Source: Nioella nitratireducens (lineage in GTDB: Bacteria; Pseudomonadota; Alphaproteobacteria; Rhodobacterales; Rhodobacteraceae). Taken from it: a stretch of DNA of 64,000 nt. Both the position numbers and the translations under genes were made by a program. Each line of letters starts with the position of its first letter. Within the stretch, counting starts at the first letter, position 1. The stretch is taken from assembly GCF_001879715.1 (NCBI RefSeq), contig NZ_MNBW01000004.1, positions 124,001 to 188,000 on the forward strand, in the 5' to 3' direction. Shown in pieces: positions 9,578 through 17,754 of this stretch. Below the pieces are notes generated by a model. It did no database searches, was not told where the DNA came from, and was given only the letters and a program-made list of their open reading frames with translations.

Positions 9578-10408
9578 ATGAGTGGAAACGCCTATCAGGA
9601 TGACCGCGGCAACAAGGATGCCTCGATCACCAACCCCTCTGGCGTGGGCACGATGCAACCTGCCGAGGGGCTCGACAACAGCACCACCCCGGCCGAGGGC
9701 GCGCCTTACCTGATCGGCGAGGCGATGACCGGAGGCTACGGCAAGGGCGCCGATATTCTGCACGACTGCACCATCGCCGTCGAAAAGGGCCAGATCGCGG
9801 TGATTGTCGGCCCCAACGGCGCGGGCAAATCCACCGCCATGAAGGCAGTTTTCGGAATGCTGAACCTGCGCCAAGGCCGCGTGGTGCTGGATGGCGAAGA
9901 CATCACCCACCTGACCCCGCAGGCACGCGTGGCCAAGGGCATGGGGTTCGTGCCCCAGACCTCGAATATCTTTACCTCGATGACCGTCGAGGAGAACCTC
10001 GAAATGGGGGCCTTTATCCGCCATGACGATTTCCGGGGCACGATGGAACAGGTCTATGAGCTGTTCCCGATCCTCAGGGAAAAACGCTATCAGGCCGCGG
10101 GCGAGTTGTCGGGCGGCCAGCGCCAGCAGGTGGCCGTGGGCCGGGCGCTGATGACGCAGCCCAAGCTGTTGATGCTGGACGAACCGACGGCTGGCGTCAG
10201 CCCGATTGTCATGGATGAACTATTTGATCGGATTATCGAAGTTGCCCGCACCGGGATCTCTATCCTGATGGTCGAGCAGAACGCTCGACAAGCCCTTGAA
10301 ATTGCTGACAAGGGTTATGTCATGGTGCAGGGCCGCAATGCCTATACAGACACCGGCAAGGCCCTGTTGGCCGACCCCGAGGTCAGGAAGAGTTTTCTTG
10401 GAGGATAA
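9578..10408 (+). CDS. ABC transporter ATPase, LivF type
   Basis: This protein of 276 aa is the second ATPase of the transporter. Walker A is VGPNGAGKSTAMK, the signature LSGGQRQQVAVGRAL, Walker B LLMLDEPTAGVSP and the H-loop position is held by Gln in MVEQNARQ, as in LivF. The ATG at 9578 follows GGAGG with a 7-nt gap, better than the upstream in-frame start. The first roughly 45 residues are a hydrophilic, Gly/Thr/Asn-rich extension not usual for LivF, whose conserved part begins near YLIGEAMTGGYG. Confidence 0.9.
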   Translation: MSGNAYQDDRGNKDASITNPSGVGTMQPAEGLDNSTTPAEGAPYLIGEAMTGGYGKGADILHDCTIAVEKGQIAVIVGPNGAGKSTAMKAVFGMLNLRQGRVVLDGEDITHLTPQARVAKGMGFVPQTSNIFTSMTVEENLEMGAFIRHDDFRGTMEQVYELFPILREKRYQAAGELSGGQRQQVAVGRALMTQPKLLMLDEPTAGVSPIVMDELFDRIIEVARTGISILMVEQNARQALEIADKGYVMVQGRNAYTDTGKALLADPEVRKSFLGG

Positions 10409-10413
10409 TGTTC

Positions 10414-10809
10414 ATGACAAGATTTCTGACACTGAGCATCCTGCTGACCGGGCTGGCCGCCCCGGCATTGGCACAAGACCGCACATTCGCCTGCACCATG
10501 ACCGAGGCCTGCCGCACGGATGGCGGCAACTGCCAGCCGGAAGACCTGACCTACAATTTCACCCTGAACCCGACCACGGGCGCGGGCGAGATGGAGCAGC
10601 GAGAGGGCAATTTCTTCGACGGTCATGTCTACGACAGCGATGGGGCGCTGCATTTCCTGTTCGTGAACGCGGCGGGCGCGGAACTGGCCACGATCAGCGA
10701 AGAAGGGCCGATTGTCTTTACCGGCAACATGGCCGTGGGCCGCGACATGCTGCATTACCGGCTGAACGGCACCTGCCGCGAGACCACCGGCGGCGCGGGC
10801 CGCAAGTGA
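10414..10809 (+). CDS. Small secreted Cys-patterned protein 1 in the liv operon
   Basis: I do not recognise a named family. The product (131 aa) has a clear signal peptide (MTRFLTLSILLTGLAAPALA, then QDRTF) and the cysteine pattern CTMTEACRTDGGNC (C-x5-C-x6-C) just after it, ending near the C-terminus with LNGTCRE. An ATG at 10408 overlaps the livF stop, but GGAGG at 10400-10404 is better spaced for 10414. The mature protein is predicted to sit in the periplasm, where the oxidising environment would favour disulfides. It is the first of five tandem small genes between the ATPase and permease genes. Confidence 0.75.
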   Translation: MTRFLTLSILLTGLAAPALAQDRTFACTMTEACRTDGGNCQPEDLTYNFTLNPTTGAGEMEQREGNFFDGHVYDSDGALHFLFVNAAGAELATISEEGPIVFTGNMAVGRDMLHYRLNGTCRETTGGAGRK

Positions 10810-11216
10810 CCGGGCGCGGCAGCATAGATGGGCTTTGGCTGGCCCCGATGGTGGTGGCGGCGTTGGGCTGGTCCACCCCGCCCGGCATGGCCGCTGTCGC
10901 GGGGCCGCTTCTGTGCCTTCTCAGCCCGGCTTGCGGGGACATTCCCGGTTGCATCCCCGGCGCCTACACAATCGAAATCGCCCCGATCGACCACGAGGAC
11001 GGACTGTGGTTCGGCTATGCGGGCACCAGCCTGCCGGCGGAAGAACTGCCGCCGGACGACACCGCCGCGCGCAGGTTCAGAACCATTGGCGGCGCGCAGC
11101 TTGAACTGCTGAGCGTCTTTGACGACGGCGCAGCGATCCACACCCGCAGCGTCGAGGTGCCGGGCCAAGGCCCGGTGGCGCTGACATCCCACGGACAATG
11201 CGAGACCCTGCTATGA
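10806..11216 (+). CDS. Small secreted Cys-patterned protein 2 in the liv operon
   Basis: This 136-residue protein starts at a GTG that overlaps the previous stop as GTGA. A hydrophobic N-terminal region leads into LLCLLSPACGDIPGC (C-x5-C-x5-C), and the C-terminus is LTSHGQCETLL. Spacing and the final G-x-C match its neighbours, though overall identity is low. It may be anchored or secreted depending on signal cleavage. The function is unknown; the layout suggests an accessory periplasmic role for the transporter. Confidence 0.65.
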   Translation: MTGRGSIDGLWLAPMVVAALGWSTPPGMAAVAGPLLCLLSPACGDIPGCIPGAYTIEIAPIDHEDGLWFGYAGTSLPAEELPPDDTAARRFRTIGGAQLELLSVFDDGAAIHTRSVEVPGQGPVALTSHGQCETLL

Positions 11217-11668
11217 CCCTGACCGCCGGGCGCATCGCCCTATCCGCCTGTCTGGCCTTCGCGCCCCTGCCCGCCTTGGCGCAGGCCGAAACGGCGCAGG
11301 CCGAATTGTCCTGCACCATGGCCACGATCTGCATCGAGGCCGACCCTTGTCAGGACTGGGGGCAAGAGATCGCCGTCACCGAAACCGCCGAGGGCGACTG
11401 GCGCGTGGTCTGGGACCCGACGCTGCCTTCGGATTACGATCTGGTGGCAGACCTGCCCGCCCCCGAAGGATCGCTGGAGCCGACCCGCCTGCGGAGCCTT
11501 TTCCTGTCCAACCCCGACACGCAGGCGGTGCAACTGGTGACGCTGGCCGAAACCGGCAATATCGTCGTTACCCTGCACCAGCCGCAACTGCGCCCGCGCG
11601 CGGTGACCGGCTTTGGCCGCTGCGCCAGCGCCGTGCCGGACACCGAAGCCCCCGAGGTCAGCGAATGA
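11213..11668 (+). CDS. Small secreted Cys-patterned protein 3 in the liv operon
   Basis: This 151-residue product has a signal peptide (MTLTAGRIALSACLAFAPLP, cleaved after ALAQA), then LSCTMATICIEADPC (C-x5-C-x5-C), and near the end GFGRCASAVP. The start overlaps the previous stop as ATGA. CTMATIC closely resembles CTMTEAC of protein 1, which argues for common descent rather than chance cysteines. No known domain is recognised. Confidence 0.7.
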   Translation: MTLTAGRIALSACLAFAPLPALAQAETAQAELSCTMATICIEADPCQDWGQEIAVTETAEGDWRVVWDPTLPSDYDLVADLPAPEGSLEPTRLRSLFLSNPDTQAVQLVTLAETGNIVVTLHQPQLRPRAVTGFGRCASAVPDTEAPEVSE

Positions 11669-12012
11669 GGGCGCTTGCGCCGATCCTGCTTGTGCTGGCG
11701 TCCCCGGCGCTGGCCGAGACCGGATTCCGGTGCAGCTTTACCGTGACATGTGCGGCCGCCGGGGACTGCGCCCCCGCCGACCTGCGCGCCGAGATCGGGC
11801 TGGATGAGGACGGATCGGCGCTGTTTTTCGCGGGCGATGCGGGCCCGGTGCCCGCGCTGCGGCTGGCGAGCGGGCCAGACGGCTTTGCCTATCGCCTCGA
11901 CAATGGGGCGACCGGGCTGATCACCATTCATGCCGACGGCACCGCGCTGAGCAGCCGCCACGCCGACGGGGCGGCCGCGACGCTTTTCGGCACCTGCGAG
12001 GATGTGCCATGA
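11665..12012 (+). CDS. Small secreted Cys-patterned protein 4 in the liv operon
   Basis: The product (115 aa) has a short signal peptide (MRALAPILLVLASPALA, then ETGF), then FRCSFTVTCAAAGDC (C-x5-C-x5-C), and ends TLFGTCEDVP. The start overlaps the previous stop as ATGA. The order signal peptide, three close cysteines, a stretch of predicted beta strand and a terminal G-x-C is the same as in proteins 1 to 3. The function is unknown. Confidence 0.7.
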   Translation: MRALAPILLVLASPALAETGFRCSFTVTCAAAGDCAPADLRAEIGLDEDGSALFFAGDAGPVPALRLASGPDGFAYRLDNGATGLITIHADGTALSSRHADGAAATLFGTCEDVP

Positions 12013-12203
12013 GCCGCCTGCCCGCCCCTGCCCTGCTGGTCTGCGCGGCCACACCGACGGGCGCGACAAGCGGCCACCGTGGTGGTGGCCGCCTGCCCCT
12101 TTCCCGCCGTCATGCCAAGGCTTGTTTGGCCATGACGGTGCATAGCGCGGGCCAGACTCTGGTCTTCGAAACCTTTTCCGGCCGATGTGAGACGGAGGAC
12201 TAA
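12009..12203 (+). CDS. Truncated or degenerate fifth member of the liv small-protein series
   Basis: This 64-residue frame overlaps both neighbours (ATGA before, TAATG after) and ends LVFETFSGRCETED, the same G-x-C ending as the four genes before it. It lacks the C-x5-C-x5-C block, and its middle (GHRGGGRLPLSRRHAKAC) looks unlike its neighbours. It may be a shortened paralogue that keeps only signal-like and C-terminal parts, or a decaying copy that survives because it keeps translation coupled to the permease gene. Confidence 0.5.
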   Translation: MSRLPAPALLVCAATPTGATSGHRGGGRLPLSRRHAKACLAMTVHSAGQTLVFETFSGRCETED

Positions 12204-13213
12204 TGGACCTAATCAACGCCATTGTCGTGCTCGCCAATTTCGTCATCGTGCCAGCCACCGCCTATGGCGCGCAGCTGGCCCTTGGGGCGCTTGGTGTGAC
12301 GCTAATCTACGGGATCCTCAGGTTCTCGAACTTCGCCCACGGGGACACCATGGCCTTTGGCGCCATGGTGACGATCCTCGTGACATGGGCCTTGCAGGGC
12401 GCGGGCATCACGTTGGGGCCGCTGCCCACGGCGCTTTTGGCGCTGCCGGTGGGGATTGCGGCCACGGCGCTGCTGGTGATCGGGACCGACCGGGTGGTTT
12501 ACCGGTTCTACCGACAGCAAAAGGCCAAGCCGGTGATCTACGTGATCGCCTCGTTGGGCGTGATGTTCATCATGAACGGGCTGGTGCGCTTTATCATCGG
12601 GGTGGGCGACCAGCGCTTTGCCGATGGCGAGCGCTTCATCATCTCGGCGCGGACCTTTCGGAGCATGACAGGGCTGGACGAGGCGCTGGCGATCCGCACC
12701 AGTCAAGGACTGACGCTGGTGATCGCGGTAATCGCGGTGGCGCTGTTGTTCTGGTTCCTCAACAAGACCCGCACAGGCAAATCCATGCGCGCCTTTTCCG
12801 ATAACGAGGATCTGGCGCTGCTGTCGGGGATCAACCCCGAAAAGGTGGTGCTGGTGACATGGATCATCGTGGCGGCGCTGGCAACGACGGCGGGGGTGCT
12901 TTACGGTCTGGACAAGAGTTTCAAGCCCTTCACCTATTTCCAGTTGTTGCTGCCCATTTTCGCCTCGGCCATCGTCGGCGGGCTGGGCAATCCGCTTGGG
13001 GCCATCGCGGGCGGCTTCGTCATCGCCTTTTCCGAGATTTCGGTGACCTATGCATTTCGCCGCTTCGCCGCGCACCTGTTGCCCGAAAGCTGGCAGCCGG
13101 AGGGGTTGATGCAGCTTTTGTCCACTGACTACAAATTCGCCGTGAGCTTCGCGATCCTGTTGATCGTGCTGTTGTTCAAGCCCACGGGCCTGTTCAAGGG
13201 GAAATCGGTATGA
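12203..13213 (+). CDS. ABC permease, LivH type
   Basis: This inner-membrane permease (336 aa) has about eight to nine hydrophobic segments. Typical LivH features are TLIYGILRFSNFAHGDTMAF near the N-terminus and the cytoplasmic coupling region SGINPEKVVLVTWIIVAALA. IVGGLGNPLGAIAGGFVIAF near residues 255-275 is also characteristic. The start overlaps the preceding small gene as TAATG and the end overlaps livM as ATGA. Confidence 0.9.
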   Translation: MDLINAIVVLANFVIVPATAYGAQLALGALGVTLIYGILRFSNFAHGDTMAFGAMVTILVTWALQGAGITLGPLPTALLALPVGIAATALLVIGTDRVVYRFYRQQKAKPVIYVIASLGVMFIMNGLVRFIIGVGDQRFADGERFIISARTFRSMTGLDEALAIRTSQGLTLVIAVIAVALLFWFLNKTRTGKSMRAFSDNEDLALLSGINPEKVVLVTWIIVAALATTAGVLYGLDKSFKPFTYFQLLLPIFASAIVGGLGNPLGAIAGGFVIAFSEISVTYAFRRFAAHLLPESWQPEGLMQLLSTDYKFAVSFAILLIVLLFKPTGLFKGKSV

Positions 13214-14517
13214 CGCGGATCGCACCCAGAAACCTGATCCTCTTCGGCCTTGTGGCGGTGCTGTATATCGCCACCGGGGTCATGCAGTCGTGGAACACCA
13301 CGCTGACCATCCTGAACATGGGGCTGATTTCAGCCGTCATGGCGCTTGGGGTAAACATGCAATGGGGCTACGCCGGGCTGTTCAACGTCGGTATCCTCGG
13401 CTTTACCGCGCTTGGCGGGGTGGCGGCGGTGATCGTGTCCATGCCGCCGGTGCCCGAGGCGTGGGCGGCAGGTGGCCCGCGTATCCTGCTGGCGCTGCTG
13501 ATCGGGGCGGCGACGATCTTCGCCGCCAGCCAGGCGTGGAAGCGGCTGCCAGCCGGGGTGCTGCGCGTGGCGGCGATGCTGGCCGTGCTGATCGGGGGCT
13601 TCATCCTCTACCGGGCGATCTTCGATCCTGCGCGTGACGCGGTGGAAAGCGTCAACCCGGCGCTGACCGGCTATCTCGGCGGGCTTGGCCTGCCGATCGT
13701 GCTGGCCTGGCCGGTGGGCGGGCTGTTCGCCGCCGGCGCCGCCTGGATCGTGGGCAAGACAGCGCTCGGCCTGCGGTCCGACTACCTGGCCATCGCCACG
13801 CTGGGGATTGCCGAGATCATTCTGGCCGTCCTGAAGAACGAGGACTGGATGGCGCGGGGCGTCAAGAACGTCACCGGCCTGCCCCGGCCCGTGCCCTATG
13901 AAATCGACCTGCAAAACGCCGACTGGTTCCTGTCGCTGTCGGATCGGTTGGGGGTGAGTGCCGTCACCTTTTCGTCGATTACCGTCAAGCTCAGCTATGC
14001 GGCGCTGTTCACCGTGGTGCTGCTGCTGCTGATATGGATGACGCAGATGGCGCTCAACTCGCCCTGGGGCCGGATGATGCGCGCGATCCGCGACAACGAG
14101 GTCAGTTCCGAGGCCATGGGCAAGGACGTGACCCGGCGGCATTTGCAGATCTTCATCCTCGGCTCTGCCGTCTGCGGGCTGGCGGGCGCGATGATGACCA
14201 CGCTGGATGGCCAGCTTGTGCCCGGCACCTATAACCCGCTGCGGTTCACCTTCCTGATCTGGGTGATGGTGATCGTGGGCGGATCGGGAAACAACTGGGG
14301 CTCGGTGTTGGGGGGCTTCCTGATCTGGTGGTTGTGGATCATGGTCGAACCGATCGGGTTGTGGCTGATCCAGACACTGACTGCTGGCATGGCGGAGGAT
14401 AACGCCCTGCGGGTTCACCTGATTGACTCGGCGGCGCATATGCGGCTGCTGACGATGGGGGTGTTCCTGCTGGTGATGCTGCGCTTCAACCCCAGGGGCC
14501 TGATCCCGGAGAGGTGA
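13210..14517 (+). CDS. ABC permease, LivM type
   Basis: This 435-residue partner permease has many hydrophobic segments. The conserved parts are NMQWGYAGLFNVGILGFTAL near the N-terminus, LRSDYLAIATLGIAEIILAV in the middle, MMRAIRDNEVSSEAMGKDV (coupling region), and VMVIVGGSGNNWGSVLGGF. It is longer than a minimal LivM because of an extra hydrophobic segment near residues 80-140. It is the last gene of the operon, followed by a terminator. Confidence 0.9.
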   Translation: MTRIAPRNLILFGLVAVLYIATGVMQSWNTTLTILNMGLISAVMALGVNMQWGYAGLFNVGILGFTALGGVAAVIVSMPPVPEAWAAGGPRILLALLIGAATIFAASQAWKRLPAGVLRVAAMLAVLIGGFILYRAIFDPARDAVESVNPALTGYLGGLGLPIVLAWPVGGLFAAGAAWIVGKTALGLRSDYLAIATLGIAEIILAVLKNEDWMARGVKNVTGLPRPVPYEIDLQNADWFLSLSDRLGVSAVTFSSITVKLSYAALFTVVLLLLIWMTQMALNSPWGRMMRAIRDNEVSSEAMGKDVTRRHLQIFILGSAVCGLAGAMMTTLDGQLVPGTYNPLRFTFLIWVMVIVGGSGNNWGSVLGGFLIWWLWIMVEPIGLWLIQTLTAGMAEDNALRVHLIDSAAHMRLLTMGVFLLVMLRFNPRGLIPER

Positions 14518-14550
14518 GCGGTCTCGGTTGTGCCGCTGGAAGAGCGTTTG

Positions 14551-14575
14551 AAAAGGGCCGGAAACGGCCCTTTTT
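14551..14575 (+). terminator. Intrinsic terminator after livM
   Basis: AAAAGGGCC and GGCCCTTTTT form a stem with a GGAAAC-type loop, ending in a T-tract. The A-run on the other side lets it work in both directions, so it may also end the convergent PhyH-like transcript. Confidence 0.85.
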
Positions 14576-14606
14576 CATGGTCCATCGACGCTGTCGCGCG
14601 CGGAGG

Positions 14607-15389
14607 TTACGGCAAATCCAGCCAGTCGCCCGCCCCGCCCGGCAATTGCGGACGAAAATAGACGATGGCACGTCCCTCCTCGGGCGCCTCTGCGCCTTCG
14701 GCCCACGGGGACACGCCATGCAGAACCAGCCGATGCAACAGCGTCGCCTCGCCGGGATCGGCGGGCAGGGCCACCCGGCGGCACCTCTGGAACACGTCAC
14801 GGCGGGCGGCGTGGTAAGCGTCGGTCAGGTCAATCTCGGTCCACACCTCGACCGGGTGGGCGCGCAGCACGGCCCCGAGGCGCGCGCGGATAATGGCATG
14901 GCTGCCCTCCCACACCACCAGAGGCGCGGCCCCTGCCCCGCATCGGGTCAACGGCACGCCGAGAATCCAGCCATGCGGCTCTTTCAGATAGCGGCGGCGC
15001 TCTGGCCCCACGGGCAACAGTCCGTCGAGATGCGCCGCATCGCGGTCGCGCCGGTAACGGTGATTGGCATCGCTTTCCTGCGGGTCTTGCCGGGGATAGC
15101 CGGGATAGGTGACCGAGACCTGCCCGGTGTCGAGCGGCAGCCGCCCGGTGATCTGTTGTGCCGCATCGAGCGCCGCGCAGGCGAACGGCGGCGATCCGTT
15201 GATCCGGCCCGCGCCGTCATTGTCCAGCACGTTGACCCCGGCAAACCACGTGCCGCCATGGCGCAGCCACGCCGCGCGCAGTGCCGGGTCGCGGGCGGTG
15301 GCCAGCGCCGCCGGCGTTGCCTGCGCAAGCCAGTCTTGCAGCCGGGGGTCCGGCCCGAAGACCTGATACCCGGCGGCAAGCCAGCTCAA
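14607..15389 (-). CDS. Phytanoyl-CoA dioxygenase-like protein (putative Fe(II)/2OG oxygenase)
   Basis: This cytoplasmic protein (260 aa) is probably a 2-oxoglutarate/Fe(II) dioxygenase of the PhyH type. The metal-binding H-x-D is in AAHLDGLLP near residue 120, the distal His in TLLHRLVLHGVSPW near residue 225, and the 2OG-binding Arg probably in GRAIVYFRPQLPGG. The start is a TTG overlapping the stop of the upstream permease gene as TTGA. The substrate is unknown. Its link with a TauE-type permease raises the possibility of an organosulfur or organic-acid substrate, which is a guess. Confidence 0.65.
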   Translation of the reverse strand: MSWLAAGYQVFGPDPRLQDWLAQATPAALATARDPALRAAWLRHGGTWFAGVNVLDNDGAGRINGSPPFACAALDAAQQITGRLPLDTGQVSVTYPGYPRQDPQESDANHRYRRDRDAAHLDGLLPVGPERRRYLKEPHGWILGVPLTRCGAGAAPLVVWEGSHAIIRARLGAVLRAHPVEVWTEIDLTDAYHAARRDVFQRCRRVALPADPGEATLLHRLVLHGVSPWAEGAEAPEEGRAIVYFRPQLPGGAGDWLDLP

Positions 15390-16210
15390 AACCCGAGCGC
15401 CTTTCGAAGCATGTTGAGTGCCATGATCATGATGAACCCGGCGAAGATCCGCTTCAGGGGTTTCGGGTCCATCGCATGGGCCAGTTTCACACCGATGGGG
15501 GCGGTGATCATGGTCATGGCGACGACGACCACGAAGGCCACCAGGTTGACCTGCCCGATCGTGTAGGGCGGACGCCCCGGACCGTCACCGCCGACCAGCA
15601 GAAAGCCGATCATCGAGGGCACCGCGATGATGACACCAAAGCCCGCCGCCGTGGCAACCGCGCGGTGGATGGGCCGGTTATAAAGCGTCATCAGCGGCAC
15701 GCCGAAGCTGCCGCCGCCAATCCCCATCAACACCGAAAGAAACCCGATCAGGGGCGATACGACGGCCCGCGCCGCACCCTTGGGCATCTCGTCGCCAAGC
15801 CGCCAACTGGACCGTCCAAAGGCAAGATACAGGCCAACGCAAAGGCCAAGCACGCCGAAAATGCCCATCAAGACCTCGTTCTTGAGGCCCGAGGCCGCCA
15901 CCACGCCAAGCGCCGCGCCAATGGCAATGCCGGGGCCCCATGTCTTGAGAATCGCCCAATCCACCGCGCCCTTGCGGTTATGCGCCAGAACCGAGCGGAT
16001 GGAGGTGACGACGATGGTGGCAAGCGAGGTGGCCAGACAGATCTGCATCAGTTCGGGTGTGTCATAGCCGAGCGAGGAAAAGGCGAAGAAAAAGGCGGGA
16101 ACGAGGATGATGCCGCCACCGACCCCGAGCAGCCCCGCAACCACACCGGCAAAGGCCCCTATGGCAAGGATAAGCCCCAGAAGCGGCAAGTATTGGGTGA
16201 AGTCGGCCAT
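15386..16210 (-). CDS. TauE/SafE family membrane permease
   Basis: This protein of 274 aa has about eight transmembrane helices and the paired GLLGVGGGIILVPAF and LMGIGGGSFGVPLM repeats typical of the family. Members export sulfite or sulfoacetate or take up small anions across the inner membrane. It is co-transcribed with the PhyH-like dioxygenase through a 4-nt overlap. The substrate is not known. Confidence 0.88.
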   Translation of the reverse strand: MADFTQYLPLLGLILAIGAFAGVVAGLLGVGGGIILVPAFFFAFSSLGYDTPELMQICLATSLATIVVTSIRSVLAHNRKGAVDWAILKTWGPGIAIGAALGVVAASGLKNEVLMGIFGVLGLCVGLYLAFGRSSWRLGDEMPKGAARAVVSPLIGFLSVLMGIGGGSFGVPLMTLYNRPIHRAVATAAGFGVIIAVPSMIGFLLVGGDGPGRPPYTIGQVNLVAFVVVVAMTMITAPIGVKLAHAMDPKPLKRIFAGFIMIMALNMLRKALGF

Positions 16211-16273
16211 CGCATGTCCCCTCGCGTGTTTTGCGGCGACTTAACCAGAGCTTGCGGGGAATGGAAAGCGCCC

Positions 16274-17272
16274 TCAGGCGGCAAACTGGCCAACCGCCGC
16301 CAGCGCCCGCGCCACCACCTCGGGGCCCGCGCCGGGCTTGTGGGCTTCTTGCGACAGGATGCGTTTCCAGTGGCGCGCGCCGGGGCGGCCCGCGAAGAGG
16401 CCCAGCATATGCCGGGTGATCTGATTCAGCTTGCCGCCCGCGGCCAGATGCGCTTCGATATAGGGCAGCATGGCCTCGGCCACCTGATGCGCGGTCTTTG
16501 GCGGATGGGCCGCGCCGAACACCCTCTGGTCGGCATCGAGCAGCACATCGGCCGGGGTGTGATAGGCGGCGCGCCCGATCATTGCCCCGTCCATGCCGGC
16601 GGCGAGATGGGCCTCGACCTCATCAAGCGTGGCGATGCCGCCGTTCACTGACAGGTGCAGATGCGGAAATTCTGCCTTCATTCGATGCACCAGCGCGTAG
16701 TCGAGCGGCGGGATATCGCGATTTTCCTTGGGGCTGAGCCCTTGCAACCACGCCTTGCGCGCGTGGATGGAAAAACGGGTCACACCTGCCGCCGAGACCT
16801 GCCGCAGAAAGTCGGGCAGCACCTGCTCGGGGTTTTGGTCGTCCACTCCGATCCGGCATTTGACGGTCACTTCGACCGGGCTGGCGTCGATCATCGCCGC
16901 GACACACGCGGCCACAAGCGCGGGCCGTTCCATCAGCACGGCCCCGAAGAGGCCCGATTGCACCCGATCCGAGGGGCAGCCGACGTTGAGGTTGACCTCG
17001 TCATAACCATAACCCGCCGCAATCCGCGTGGCTTTGGCCAAATCCGCAGGATCAGAGCCGCCAAGCTGCAAGGCCACCGGATGTTCGGCAGGATGATAGG
17101 CCAGCAACCGGTCGCGGTCGCCATGCAGGATCGCAGGTGCCGTGACCATCTCGGAATAGAGCAAGGTCTGCGAGGTCATCTGCCGGTGAAAAAACCGGCA
17201 ATGGCGATCGGTCCAATCCATCATAGGCGCGGAAGATAGGCGCGCTGCCGCGGTGGCTGCGTTGTCGGGCAT
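16274..17272 (-). CDS. dusA: tRNA-dihydrouridine(20/20a) synthase
   Basis: The 332-residue flavoenzyme reduces uridine 20/20a in the tRNA D-loop. It has the N-terminal SSAPMMDWTDRHCRFFHR motif, the catalytic Cys in NLNVGCPSDRVQSG near residue 98, and FSIHARKAWLQGLSPKENR, which marks the DusA subgroup. DusA is a known integration target for genomic islands, which insert at its 5' end. Here the N-terminus MPDNAATAAARLSSAPMMD is followed upstream by an island, and a second diverged dusA start lies 2.5 kb away. Confidence 0.95.
   Translation of the reverse strand: MPDNAATAAARLSSAPMMDWTDRHCRFFHRQMTSQTLLYSEMVTAPAILHGDRDRLLAYHPAEHPVALQLGGSDPADLAKATRIAAGYGYDEVNLNVGCPSDRVQSGLFGAVLMERPALVAACVAAMIDASPVEVTVKCRIGVDDQNPEQVLPDFLRQVSAAGVTRFSIHARKAWLQGLSPKENRDIPPLDYALVHRMKAEFPHLHLSVNGGIATLDEVEAHLAAGMDGAMIGRAAYHTPADVLLDADQRVFGAAHPPKTAHQVAEAMLPYIEAHLAAGGKLNQITRHMLGLFAGRPGARHWKRILSQEAHKPGAGPEVVARALAAVGQFAA
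17216..17231. repeat. Putative attachment repeat at the dusA end of the island
   Basis: ATCCATCATAGGCGCG lies in the start region of dusA (codons for APMMD). It matches 15 of 16 bases of a sequence at 19722-19737, in the same orientation. This position within dusA is where dusA-specific island integrases are known to recombine. Confidence 0.65.
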
Positions 17273-17479
17273 TCAGAGTTCTCCTCAGGTGCGCCCACTA
17301 CCAGAACGGACCCGCTGTGCACACCATACGCACACGGCGTCTGTCCCGCCACCCCACCCCGTACATAGACAGGAAGACGGCGGTGTTTGGGTGGGCTCGC
17401 TTCGAGAATGGGACGTCGTCGGACCCTCTTGCTTCAACAAATGTTGTAATGTGGGGCGTGTTCGACTATCCTTCATGGC

Positions 17480-17746
17480 ATGCCCAGACTCTCGATCGAT
17501 ATCTCGCCGGAAGACCACCAGAAGCTCAAGGCCATCGCTGCTCTCAAGGGGCAGAGCATCAAGGACTATGTCCTGGGTCGGGCGCTTGGTGACGCCCCTA
17601 CCCTTGCCGGGATGAGCGAGGACCAGGCTTTCATGGCGCTGGCCAACTTCCTGGAGCCGAGGATCAAGCAAGCACGGCGCGGCGAGCTTTCCGGCAAGTC
17701 CCTTGACGAGATCCGGCGCGAAGAACGCAAGCGCGCAGGGGTCTAG
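17480..17746 (+). CDS. ParD-like antitoxin
   Basis: This protein of 88 aa has an N-terminal ribbon-helix-helix (MPRLSIDISPEDHQKLKAIA, then ALKGQSIKDYVLGRAL), the usual DNA-binding half of a ParD-type antitoxin, and a charged C-terminal tail that would bind the toxin. The stop is 8 nt before the toxin start, the normal order. No good ribosome binding site is visible. TTGTAA and TATCCT 17 bp apart (17444-17472) could be a promoter giving an almost leaderless message. The palindrome CAACAAATGTTG at 17435-17446 could be the autorepression site. Confidence 0.8.
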   Translation: MPRLSIDISPEDHQKLKAIAALKGQSIKDYVLGRALGDAPTLAGMSEDQAFMALANFLEPRIKQARRGELSGKSLDEIRREERKRAGV

Positions 17747-17754
17747 CCCGATCC

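Noticed and set aside
17281-17615. Plus-strand 120-codon frame upstream of and overlapping the antitoxin gene
   Set aside because: It runs in another frame through the antitoxin and has no motif or ribosome binding site. The ribbon-helix-helix frame is clearly the coding one.
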